DNA from: an uncultured Porphyromonas sp.
GTDB lineage: Bacteria > Bacteroidota > Bacteroidia > Bacteroidales > Porphyromonadaceae
Assembly (NCBI GenBank): GCA_945965245.1
Contig: CAMFNC010000101.1
Location: 1-30,948, forward strand
Length of the DNA stretch: 30,948 nt
Direction: 5' to 3'
This document shows positions 8,129 to 15,884 of this stretch, in pieces. Under the pieces are notes generated by a model that had not been told where the DNA came from, searched no databases, and saw nothing but the letters and a program-made list of their open reading frames with translations. A program made the position numbers and the translations under genes. Position 1 is the stretch's first letter; each line of letters starts with the position of its first letter.

Positions 8129-9249
8129 ACCTCTATATCCATGTACCTTTTTGCGTCACACGGTGTGCCTACTGTGATTTTTTCAGCCAAACAAATCTAA
8201 GTCTTGCGGAGGCCTATACGGATGCCGTATGTCACGAATTGGAATTGCGCTATGAGGAGTATGCCCATGACCTGCCTTTTGCACACGTTTATCTGGGTGG
8301 AGGCACGCCATCGCAGCTTACCCCTAACCAATTGACTCGAATTTTCCAAGCTATCGGTCGATACGGTATCGCCACAGGAGCTGAGGTTACTTTGGAAATG
8401 AATCCGGATGATGTCACGGACGAGTATCTATGTGGCATTCGTCCATTACCAATCAATCGCATCAGCATGGGGGTGCAGAGCTTTTGCGATGCCGATTTGA
8501 CCTTTTTGAACCGCCGCCATACGGCACAGGTGGCACGTGATGCCGTGGCTCGTTTGCACAAATGCGGTTATACCGAAATCAGCATCGACCTTATCTATGG
8601 GCTGCCCGGCCAAAGTGTAGAGGCGTGGAGTGACAATCTGACCGAAGCCCTGCGCCTTGAGGTGCCGCACCTTTCGGCATACCATCTGATTTATGAAGAG
8701 GGCACGCCACTGACCCGCCACTTGGAACGTGGAGAAATTCGGGAAGTGAATGAAGAGGTCAGCGTGCAGATGTTTGAGCGTCTTATCGACCGTATGGCGG
8801 CAGCCGGATATCAGCACTACGAAATCTCCAATTTTGCCCTGCCCGGACACGAGGCTCGGCTCAATAGCGGTTATTGGAGCGGTGTGCCGTATATCGGATT
8901 GGGGCCGGCGGCACACAGCTATCGCACACTTGTGCGAAGTTATAACCCGGCTCATCTGGGGCGTTATCTGAAAGCCATAACCGACAATAAAATCATTCAG
9001 GAAAAAGAAACCCTGACTAAAGTGGAGCAGTATAATGAATATATCATGACACGACTGCGTACCCGAAACGGAGTAAGCATCCATGAGGTGGGGCTCCTTT
9101 TTGGGTCTTCTTATCGACAGCATTTATTGACAGCCATCCAACCCTATTTAACCTCCGGACATTTGTATCATGACTCTGATGGGCAAATCCGCCTGACTCG
9201 CTCCGGTATCTTCATATCCGACGGCATCATCTCTCAGTTATTTGGATAG
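8125..9249 (+). CDS. hemW: Radical SAM protein HemW (heme chaperone; coproporphyrinogen oxidase-like)
   Basis: This 374-residue cytoplasmic radical SAM protein has the cluster motif C10-X3-C14-X2-C17 in PFCVTRCAYCDFF and the SAM-binding GGGTPS at 58-63. Length and the short N-terminus before the cluster fit HemW (about 375-400 residues) rather than the longer HemN coproporphyrinogen dehydrogenase. HemW binds heme and is thought to deliver it to respiratory enzymes; many such genes are mis-annotated as HemN. ATG 8125 overlaps the upstream stop by four bases. It is the last gene of the asd-panC-GHL10 cluster. No clear terminator follows. Confidence 0.9.
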   Translation: MNLYIHVPFCVTRCAYCDFFSQTNLSLAEAYTDAVCHELELRYEEYAHDLPFAHVYLGGGTPSQLTPNQLTRIFQAIGRYGIATGAEVTLEMNPDDVTDEYLCGIRPLPINRISMGVQSFCDADLTFLNRRHTAQVARDAVARLHKCGYTEISIDLIYGLPGQSVEAWSDNLTEALRLEVPHLSAYHLIYEEGTPLTRHLERGEIREVNEEVSVQMFERLIDRMAAAGYQHYEISNFALPGHEARLNSGYWSGVPYIGLGPAAHSYRTLVRSYNPAHLGRYLKAITDNKIIQEKETLTKVEQYNEYIMTRLRTRNGVSIHEVGLLFGSSYRQHLLTAIQPYLTSGHLYHDSDGQIRLTRSGIFISDGIISQLFG

Positions 9250-9289
9250 TATTGGCTATCGCATCTTGGTGGAGTGCTGAAAAGATTGT

Positions 9290-9338
9290 ACATAAGTCAC
9301 ATAAATTTTATGCATAAATTTCAGCCTTATCCGAAAAC
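9290..9338. repeat. Palindromic intergenic repeat, copy 2
   Basis: TTTATGCATAAA is at 9307-9318, followed by TTTCAGCCTTATCCGAAAAC. The palindrome plus tail matches copy 3 at 18913-18943 almost base for base. It sits about 150 bases before the promoter of the 4-hydroxybutyrate operon, just after hemW. Confidence 0.65.
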
Positions 9339-9471
9339 TATACTTAAACAGTTGCGCTCTTATTTATATATATAACTCTCATTAATCCATCTTCTTACCG
9401 GTCGTTTTTGTATTGCCCACATTGCAAATCAATCGTATAAAGTGTTTATTACGGAAAAAAGTATCTAAATC

Positions 9472-9503
9472 TTTGGATTATCAAAAAGGGTTTTCTACCT
9501 TTG
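9472..9503 (+). promoter_or_regulatory. Promoter of the 4-hydroxybutyrate operon
   Basis: TTTG at 9472-9475 and TACCTTTG at 9496-9503 are separated by 20 bases, an excellent match to the Bacteroidetes -33/-7 promoter. Transcription would start near 9510, just before the cobalamin aptamer. The preceding 220 bases contain the repeat and AT-rich sequence but no gene. Confidence 0.8.
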
Positions 9504-9511
9504 ATGTCGTT

Positions 9512-9776
9512 ATGGTGAATGCACCCCTCTGCAAGCGGTGTATTTGAAAAGGGAAGTCGGTGTAAATCCGACACTGCCCCCACAGCTGTAACCTCTGTCT
9601 ATCGTCATACAGTGATAGATCCGGGCGACCTTCTTTGGTCACTGAATTAGCGGCCGCATTATTACATGCGTGTGGCTCGTGTTCGGGAAGACCGTTGCCC
9701 ATCAAGAGGAAGTCAGAAGACCTGCCATGGCAAGCTACCCGCCTATTCCGGGGGAATAGGAGATGGTGGGTGAACG
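9512..9776 (+). promoter_or_regulatory. Cobalamin (B12) riboswitch aptamer
   Basis: The conserved blocks appear in order. GAAAAGGGAA is near 9546-9555. The GTCGG / CCGAC stem with GGTGTAAATCC is at 9556-9572, and CTGCCCCCACAGCTGTAA at 9574-9591. The B12 box AGTCAGAAGACCTGCC is at 9711-9726. The middle holds peripheral stems, for example TCTATC / GATAGA at about 9598-9618. After the B12 box a perfect 8-bp hairpin, CCTATTCC-GGG-GGAATAGG (9742-9760), is a good candidate for the P13 arm of the kissing-loop interaction. The aptamer lies in the 5' leader of abfD, NifU-like, abfT, 4hbD and sucD. Cobalamin riboswitches usually switch genes off when adenosyl- or methylcobalamin is present. None of the downstream enzymes needs B12, which makes the location notable. 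Exact 5' and 3' edges are approximate. Confidence 0.93.
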
Positions 9777-9909
9777 ATTTACACACGGATTTTTCTCTTT
9801 GGGAGAGCACGCTAAGGCGTCCGCTATCGGATGCAAGGATGTGTATAACTCCCCGGATGCTTGGGGCAGATGTTCCCGAATGCGTCCAAATGGTTCGATT
9901 CTTCCCATG

Positions 9910-9961
9910 TCGCTACGTATACTGTGCGTAAGCGATGAAATGCGGTGTGTGTCGCTTTTTT
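9910..9961 (+). terminator. Probable attenuator downstream of the B12 aptamer
   Basis: AAGCGA (9930-9935) can pair with TCGCTT (9952-9957), immediately followed by a T run to 9961, which is an intrinsic-terminator layout. The same AGCGA can instead pair with the upstream TCGCT-ACG (9910-9917) through CGTAAGCGA, which would free the downstream strand. The two helices are mutually exclusive. It lies 75 bases before the abfD start and about 135 bases after the aptamer. How ligand binding is transmitted across that distance is not clear from the sequence. Confidence 0.55.
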
Positions 9962-10035
9962 CCCATCATTTCCGGAAAACCGGTGCCGGTTTGGTTGACT
10001 ATTATTATGGTTTCATTCCAAATATATCTACAACT

Positions 10036-11511
10036 ATGATGACGAAAGAAGAGTACATTGAGAGTTTAAGAAAACTCGACCTGAAGGTTTACTTCATGGG
10101 CAAACGCATTGACAATCCTGTGGATCATCCTATGATTCGCCCCTCGCTAAACTCCGTGGCCATGAGCTATGAGTTGGCTCAACAAGACGAGTACAAGGAT
10201 CTCATGACGGCCACATCCAACCTTACCGGCAAAACCATCAACCGATTCTGCCACTTGCACCAAAGCCCCCAAGACTTGGTTAAGAAAGTAAAAATGCAGC
10301 GTCTGATGGGTCAGAAAACAGCAGCCTGCTTCCAACGCTGCGTGGGCATGGATGCTTTCAACGCTATATTCTCCACCACATACGAAATGGATCAAGCTCT
10401 GGGCACCGAATATCACAAGCGTTTCCGCGACTATATGGTATATGTGCAGGATAACGATCTGGTGGTGGACGGTGCCATGACCGACCCTAAGGGCGACCGC
10501 GGCCTCAGCCCCTCACAGCAGCCCGACCCCGATATGTATATGCACGTGGTAGAAGTGCGCGAAGATGGTATCGTGGTAAGCGGTGCCAAAGCTCACCAAA
10601 CCGGTGCCGTGAACTCACACGAACATTTGATCATGCCCACTGTGGCCATGAAAGAAGAAGATGCCGACTACGCCATCTCTTTTGCTGTGCCCAGCGATGC
10701 TCCGGGTGTAATCATGATTTATGGTCGCCAAAGCTGCGATACCCGCAAGATGGAGGAAGGTGCCGATATGGACCTCGGCAATAATACTTTCGGCGGTCAC
10801 GAAGCTCTGGTGGTATTTGACCGTGTATTCGTGCCCAAAGAACGTGTATTCATGTGCCGTGAATATCAATTCGCCGGTATGATGGTAGAACGTTTTGCCG
10901 GCTATCACCGTCAGTCATACGGTGGCTGCAAGGTGGGCGTGGGCGATGTGCTGATTGGTGCTGCCGCTTTGGCTGCCGATTACAACGGTGTGCCCAAGGC
11001 TTCGCACATCAAGGACAAACTCATCGAAATGATGCACCTGAATGAAACACTCTATGCCTGTGGCATTGCCTGCTCTGCCGAAGGTATTCAGACTCCATCC
11101 GGCAACTATATCATCGACTTGCTGCTGGCCAACGTCTGCAAGCAAAACATCACCCGCCTGCCCTACGAAATCGCCCGCCTGGCCGAGGATATCGCTGGAG
11201 GTCTGATGGTGACCATGCCTGCCGAACAAGACTTGCGCAATGAATTTACCGGTCCCATCGTGCGCAAATATCTGCAAGGTGCTGCCGGTACCGATACCGA
11301 AAACCGCATGCGCATCCTGCGCCTCATCGAGAATATCACACTGGGCACGGCCGCCGTGGGCTACCGCACCGAGTCTATGCATGGTGCCGGTTCACCTCAG
11401 GCACAGCGCATCATGATTTCTCGCCAAGGTAATCTGGGTGCCAAGAAGGCTATGGCTGCTGCCATTGCGCATATTGATCCGTCCAAGGATACTAAACCGA
11501 TCAAATACTAA
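10036..11511 (+). CDS. abfD: 4-Hydroxybutyryl-CoA dehydratase / vinylacetyl-CoA isomerase
   Basis: This 491-residue enzyme dehydrates 4-hydroxybutyryl-CoA to crotonyl-CoA by a ketyl-radical mechanism using FAD and a [4Fe-4S] cluster. All four cluster ligands known from the Clostridium aminobutyricum enzyme are present in the right pattern: CFQRC (C98 and C102) and HRQSYGGC (histidine and cysteine seven apart, near residue 290-300). The family start TKEEYIESLRKL shows that translation begins at the double ATG at 10036/10039. The reading frame stays open back to an ATG at 9763, but that ATG lies in the riboswitch, so the 91 extra codons are leader RNA. It is the first gene of the operon. The cluster is oxygen-sensitive, fitting an anaerobe. 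Confidence 0.96.
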   Translation: MMTKEEYIESLRKLDLKVYFMGKRIDNPVDHPMIRPSLNSVAMSYELAQQDEYKDLMTATSNLTGKTINRFCHLHQSPQDLVKKVKMQRLMGQKTAACFQRCVGMDAFNAIFSTTYEMDQALGTEYHKRFRDYMVYVQDNDLVVDGAMTDPKGDRGLSPSQQPDPDMYMHVVEVREDGIVVSGAKAHQTGAVNSHEHLIMPTVAMKEEDADYAISFAVPSDAPGVIMIYGRQSCDTRKMEEGADMDLGNNTFGGHEALVVFDRVFVPKERVFMCREYQFAGMMVERFAGYHRQSYGGCKVGVGDVLIGAAALAADYNGVPKASHIKDKLIEMMHLNETLYACGIACSAEGIQTPSGNYIIDLLLANVCKQNITRLPYEIARLAEDIAGGLMVTMPAEQDLRNEFTGPIVRKYLQGAAGTDTENRMRILRLIENITLGTAAVGYRTESMHGAGSPQAQRIMISRQGNLGAKKAMAAAIAHIDPSKDTKPIKY

Positions 11512-11608
11512 TCCGAGCCACCCTTCACCATACCAAACTCCCTTTTGCCCTTGGGTAGGGCGAGGCTTTTATCAAGCTCATGATTAGAAAGAATAAAGAA
11601 TAGAAGAA

Positions 11609-11905
11609 ATGGGGCTTACGGTCGATTCAATAAAAGCCGTGTTGGCAGACACAGTGCAAGGTCGTCTGGCGCAACACGGGGGAGGAGTGGAGGTGTGTGG
11701 ACTCTCTGAGCAAGGCGAAGTGCGAGTAGCATTTACGGGTCATTGCAGCACTTGCCCGGCTCAGGAAGCCACACTCAGAAATTTAGTCACCGATGCGCTG
11801 CACAAAGCGTTTCCACAAGAACCGTTACGGGTGATTGCCATCAATCGGGTCAATGACGATTTGTGGAATATGGCTAAAAACATTTTAAGAAAAAACAGCC
11901 ATTAG
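11609..11905 (+). CDS. NifU C-terminal domain protein (Fe-S scaffold)
   Basis: This small cytoplasmic protein of 98 residues consists of the NifU C-terminal (Nfu-type) domain alone, with the cluster-binding CxxC in GHCSTCPAQ at about residues 49-57. Such proteins carry and hand over [4Fe-4S] clusters. It lies between abfD and abfT, 97 bases after the former and 35 before the latter. Since AbfD needs a [4Fe-4S] cluster, a dedicated delivery role for AbfD is a reasonable inference. A short hairpin, GCCC/GGGC at 11547-11561, lies in the gap upstream but has no strong T run. Confidence 0.88.
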   Translation: MGLTVDSIKAVLADTVQGRLAQHGGGVEVCGLSEQGEVRVAFTGHCSTCPAQEATLRNLVTDALHKAFPQEPLRVIAINRVNDDLWNMAKNILRKNSH

Positions 11906-11940
11906 CAATAAAAAAGAACACAGCTATTGTATTAAGAGTT

Positions 11941-13233
11941 ATGAAAGATTACCAGAACAAAGTGACTACCGCCGATGTAGCCATTCATGCCATCAAAGAT
12001 GGAGATACGGTGGTGCTTTCGCACGCTGCCGGCGCTCCGCAGCTTTGCATTGATGCCATGGGACGCCATTACAAGGACTTCAAAAACGTCAAAGTCTATC
12101 ACATGCTCATTTTGGGTGGCGCACCCTATACGGCTCCAGAATGCGACGGACACTTCCGCCACATCACCAACTTTGTGGGTGCCAATACACGCGATGCCAT
12201 AGCCGAAGGGCGTGCCGATTTCATCCCCATGTTTTTCCACGAAGTACCCCGCAGTTTTGCCAATGGGATACTGCCTGTGGATGTGGCCATTGTACAATTA
12301 TCCGAACCCAATGCCGAGGGCTATTGCAGCTTCGGCGTATCTTCGGACTATTCCAAGCCTGCCACCCGACACGCTCGCGTGGTCATTGGCGAAATCAACA
12401 AACAAATGCCTTTCATCCAAGGCGATAACCTTATCCACGTATCCGAATTGGACTACATCGTAGAAGGCGATTATCCCCTATACGAAATCCCCCTGCCCAA
12501 AATCGGGCCGGTGGAAGAAGCCATTGGTAAAAATGTGGCTCAGCTGATTAAAGACGGCGACACGCTGCAACTCGGTATCGGTGCCATTCCCGATGCTACG
12601 CTTAAATTCCTCAAAGACAAGAAGAACCTCGGCATCCACACCGAAATGTTTTCGGATGGTGTATTGGAACTAATTCGTGCTGGCGTGGTCAATGGCAACA
12701 AAAAAGAAATTGACAAGGGATTGGCCGTGGCCACTTTCTTGATGGGTACAAAAGAGCTGTATGACTTTGCCAACAACAATGACATGGTGAAGCTCTTCCC
12801 CGTGGACTACGTCAATAACCCTTTCACCATCATGCATCTCGACCACATGGTCAGCATCAACAGTTGCATTGAAGTAGACCTATGCGGTCAGGTATGCTCC
12901 GAAATGATTGGTTACAAGCAGTTTAGCGGTACGGGTGGTCAAGTGGACTTCGTGCGCGGTGCAGCTATGGCCAAGGAAGGTATCAGCATCATGGCCATGC
13001 CCGCCACTGCCAAAAAAGGCACGGCTTCACGTATCGTGGCCGATTTGGCTCAGGGAGCCGCCATCACCACTTCGCGCAACGATGTGGATTATGTGGTAAC
13101 GGAATACGGCATCGCCCGCCTCAAGGGTAAGAATTTGCGCCAACGAGCCGATGCACTCATTGCCATTGCTCACCCCGACTTCCGTGAAGAACTGACCGCC
13201 ATCCGCAATCGCAGATTCGTACGTTACAGATAA
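11941..13233 (+). CDS. abfT: 4-Hydroxybutyrate CoA-transferase
   Basis: This 430-residue enzyme of the acetyl-CoA hydrolase/transferase family moves CoA from a donor such as acetyl- or butyryl-CoA to 4-hydroxybutyrate. The family core GIGAIPDATL (about 212-221) is followed by GIHTEMFSDG, in which E235 corresponds to the catalytic glutamate that forms the enzyme-CoA thioester. A glycine-rich GTGGQVDFVRG lies toward the C-terminus. The specific substrate is assigned from context, between abfD and the 4-hydroxybutyrate dehydrogenase gene. Family members of similar length use other carboxylates. ATG 11941 gives the expected N-terminus. Confidence 0.93.
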   Translation: MKDYQNKVTTADVAIHAIKDGDTVVLSHAAGAPQLCIDAMGRHYKDFKNVKVYHMLILGGAPYTAPECDGHFRHITNFVGANTRDAIAEGRADFIPMFFHEVPRSFANGILPVDVAIVQLSEPNAEGYCSFGVSSDYSKPATRHARVVIGEINKQMPFIQGDNLIHVSELDYIVEGDYPLYEIPLPKIGPVEEAIGKNVAQLIKDGDTLQLGIGAIPDATLKFLKDKKNLGIHTEMFSDGVLELIRAGVVNGNKKEIDKGLAVATFLMGTKELYDFANNNDMVKLFPVDYVNNPFTIMHLDHMVSINSCIEVDLCGQVCSEMIGYKQFSGTGGQVDFVRGAAMAKEGISIMAMPATAKKGTASRIVADLAQGAAITTSRNDVDYVVTEYGIARLKGKNLRQRADALIAIAHPDFREELTAIRNRRFVRYR

Positions 13234-13262
13234 ATAACTAACCTGAATACACCTTAGATATT

Positions 13263-14378
13263 ATGCAATTTTTCAAACTGAAAACCACAGTACATGCTTT
13301 CGATCATTTCGAAGAGTTTGCACGTGAGTTCAAACTGGGTGCCGAAGACTTGGTCATCACCCAGAGTTTCCTTTTCGAACCTTTCATCAAAGCCCTCAAT
13401 CTGCCTTGCACTTTTATCATGCAAGATAAATATGGTGCCGGCGAGCCCTCGGACGAGATGATGAACGCTATCCTCGGCGACCTTAAGGGCACTCGTTATA
13501 ATCGAGTTGTAGCTGTTGGTGGTGGCACGGTAATCGACATATCCAAATTGTTCGTGCTCAAAGACTTGAACAACGTGGTAGATGCTTTCGAACACACTAT
13601 TCCTCTTGTCAAAAACAAAGAACTTATCATCCTGCCCACCACCTGCGGTACCGGTAGCGAAGTGACCAATATTTCTATTGCCGAAATCAAGAGCAAGCAT
13701 ACCAAAATGGGCTTGGCAGACGATGCCATCGTGGCAGACCACGCCGTGCTCATTCCGGAATTGATTGGCGGATTGCCCATGCGTTTCTTTGCAGCCTCCG
13801 CCATCGATGCCCTCATCCACGCAGTGGAAGCCTATGTATCGCCCAAGAGCAATGAATATACGCGCATTTTCAGCGAGGCTGCCATCAAAATGATTTTGGA
13901 TGTATTCTGCGACATCGCCACCAATGGTCCCGACCAACGCCTCAAACGCCTCAAAGAAATGGCCATTGCCTCCAACATGGCGGGTGTAGCCTTCGGCAAT
14001 GCCGGCGTGGGTGCCGTACATGCCCTTTCATATCCGCTGGGCGGCACCTATCATGTGCCCCACGGCGAGTCCAACTATCAGTTCTTCACCGAAGTCTTCA
14101 AGGCTTATCAGGCCAAGCAACCCAAGGGTTTGATTCAAGATGTAAACGGATTGCTGGCAGACGAAATGGGTTGCTCGGTAAAAGATGTGTATGACGAGCT
14201 GGACAGCCTTCTGGGACGCCTTATGGACAAAAAGCCGCTACGCGAATACGGCATGAAAGATGAAGAAGTACGCGGCTTTGCCGAAAGCGTGATGGTGACT
14301 CAGCAACGCCTACTGCAAAACAACTACGTGCCTTTTACCGTGGACGAAATCGAAGCGATCTACCGCAAACTCTATTAA
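13263..14378 (+). CDS. 4hbD: NAD-dependent 4-hydroxybutyrate dehydrogenase
   Basis: This is a 371-residue iron-containing (group III) alcohol dehydrogenase that reduces succinate semialdehyde to 4-hydroxybutyrate. The nucleotide-binding GGGTVIDISK is at 86-95 and PTTCGTGSEVTNISI at about 125-139. Metal ligands are in place: D182 and H186 (IDALIHAVEAYVSP), H253 (AVHALSYPLGG) and H267 (VPHGESN). Substrate identity comes from the operon, flanked by abfT and sucD. It starts 29 bases after abfT ends, so the operon is probably one transcript. Confidence 0.95.
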   Translation: MQFFKLKTTVHAFDHFEEFAREFKLGAEDLVITQSFLFEPFIKALNLPCTFIMQDKYGAGEPSDEMMNAILGDLKGTRYNRVVAVGGGTVIDISKLFVLKDLNNVVDAFEHTIPLVKNKELIILPTTCGTGSEVTNISIAEIKSKHTKMGLADDAIVADHAVLIPELIGGLPMRFFAASAIDALIHAVEAYVSPKSNEYTRIFSEAAIKMILDVFCDIATNGPDQRLKRLKEMAIASNMAGVAFGNAGVGAVHALSYPLGGTYHVPHGESNYQFFTEVFKAYQAKQPKGLIQDVNGLLADEMGCSVKDVYDELDSLLGRLMDKKPLREYGMKDEEVRGFAESVMVTQQRLLQNNYVPFTVDEIEAIYRKLY

Positions 14379-14419
14379 AAGACTAATACTAACCACAAAT
14401 AATAGAATTGTAAAAACCA

Positions 14420-15775
14420 ATGGAAATCAGAGAAATGGTAGAGCTTGCCAGAAAAGCTCAGAAGACCTATGTGAATCATTTCAATCAAGGATTAGTGGAT
14501 CAAATTGTGCGCGCTGCCACCAAGACCATCTACGACAATGCCGAAATATTGGCTCGTGAGGCTGTGGACGAAACCGATATGGGTGTGTACGAAGACAAAG
14601 TGGCCAAAAACCGCAATAAGTCTAAAGGTGTATGGTACAACCTGCGTGACAAAAAATCCATGGGAGTGCTTTCCATCGATGACCGCACCGGATTGATAGA
14701 GATTGCTAAACCTATTGGCGTGGTGGCCGGTATCACCCCGATGACCAACCCTATCGTTACGCCCATGAGTAAGATTGCTTTCGCTCTGAAAACACGAAAC
14801 GCCATCATCATCGCTCCGCACCCCAAAGCCAAGAAATGCTCTGCACACGCCGTGCGTCTGATTCAGGAAGCCATTGCGCCTTTCGGTGTGCCCGAAGGCA
14901 TGGTACAGGTGGTGGAAGAACCCTCTATCGAAAAAACGCAGGAACTGATGGCCACGGCCGACGTGGTGGTAGCCACCGGTGGTATGGGCATGGTCAAGTC
15001 TGCTTATTCATCCGGCAAGCCTTCATTCGGTGTGGGAGCCGGTAACGTGCAGGTAATTTTGGATCGCTATATCGACTTCGATGATGCTGCCGAAAAGATT
15101 ATCACCGGTCGTTCTTTCGACAATGGTATCATTTGCTCCGGCGAACAGAGCTTCATCTATCATCAGAATGATAAAGAGGCTGCCTTCGAAGCTTTCCGCA
15201 AACATGGTGCCTATATCTGCAATGATGAAGAGGGTCAGAAAATTCGCGAAGCCATCTTCAAAGACGGAGCCATCGCTCGCGATATCGTGGGCAAGGGTGT
15301 GCAAGTAATTGCCAAGAAAGCCGGCATCAGCGTGCCCGAATCTACTCGCGTAATCGTGGTAGAAGCCAAAGGTATCGGTCATGCCGATCTCATCTGCAAG
15401 GAAAAGATGTGCCCCGTGATGGCCTCTTTTGCATATAGCAACTTCGAAGAGGCTCTGGATATTGCCAAAACGAACCTTTTCCTCGAAGGTAACGGACATA
15501 CGGCCGGTATCCACTCCAATAATCAAGCCAATATCATCAAGGCCGGCACGGAAATCTCGGTATCACGTATCATTGTGAATGCTCCGTGTGCCACCACCGC
15601 CGGGGGTTCCATCCAAAACGGCTTGGCTGTGACCAATACGCTCGGTTGCGGTTCTTGGGGTAACAACTCTATCTCAGAGAACTTTACTTATAAGCACCTG
15701 CTGAACATATCCAGAATTGCTCCCATTTCGGCTCGTATTCAAGTGCCGGAAGACTGCGATATCTGGTCTCTTTAA
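14420..15775 (+). CDS. sucD: CoA-dependent succinate-semialdehyde dehydrogenase
   Basis: This 451-residue acylating aldehyde dehydrogenase reduces succinyl-CoA to succinate semialdehyde and CoA, the first step of the pathway. The catalytic cysteine is C239 in NGIICSGEQS. The cofactor region includes GVVAGITPMTNP (100-111) and GGMGMVKSAYSSGKP (187-201). It is distinct from the unrelated succinyl-CoA synthetase alpha subunit that shares the symbol sucD. It is the last gene of the operon, followed 13 bases later by a strong terminator. Succinyl-CoA is also used by methylmalonyl-CoA mutase, which gives the B12 control upstream a possible meaning. Confidence 0.96.
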   Translation: MEIREMVELARKAQKTYVNHFNQGLVDQIVRAATKTIYDNAEILAREAVDETDMGVYEDKVAKNRNKSKGVWYNLRDKKSMGVLSIDDRTGLIEIAKPIGVVAGITPMTNPIVTPMSKIAFALKTRNAIIIAPHPKAKKCSAHAVRLIQEAIAPFGVPEGMVQVVEEPSIEKTQELMATADVVVATGGMGMVKSAYSSGKPSFGVGAGNVQVILDRYIDFDDAAEKIITGRSFDNGIICSGEQSFIYHQNDKEAAFEAFRKHGAYICNDEEGQKIREAIFKDGAIARDIVGKGVQVIAKKAGISVPESTRVIVVEAKGIGHADLICKEKMCPVMASFAYSNFEEALDIAKTNLFLEGNGHTAGIHSNNQANIIKAGTEISVSRIIVNAPCATTAGGSIQNGLAVTNTLGCGSWGNNSISENFTYKHLLNISRIAPISARIQVPEDCDIWSL

Positions 15776-15788
15776 TTCATAGCTTGTT

Positions 15789-15831
15789 ACTCATCTCCTT
15801 GGGAGTAAAATCCCGGGAGATGAGTTTTTTT
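15789..15831 (+). terminator. Intrinsic terminator of the 4-hydroxybutyrate operon
   Basis: ACTCATCTCC (15789-15798) pairs perfectly with GGAGATGAGT (15816-15825), with an inner GGGA/TCCC stem, then a seven-T run. It ends the operon that starts at about 9510. Confidence 0.93.
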
Positions 15832-15884
15832 AAATGCTATGTCCCACACAACACATACCAACAACCTCATTAATCTCCCATCCT

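Noticed and set aside
9763..10035. N-terminal extension of abfD by 91 codons
   Set aside because: The upstream ATG lies in the riboswitch's last hairpin region, the extension has no family similarity, and AbfD proteins start at the MTKEEYIESL-type sequence.
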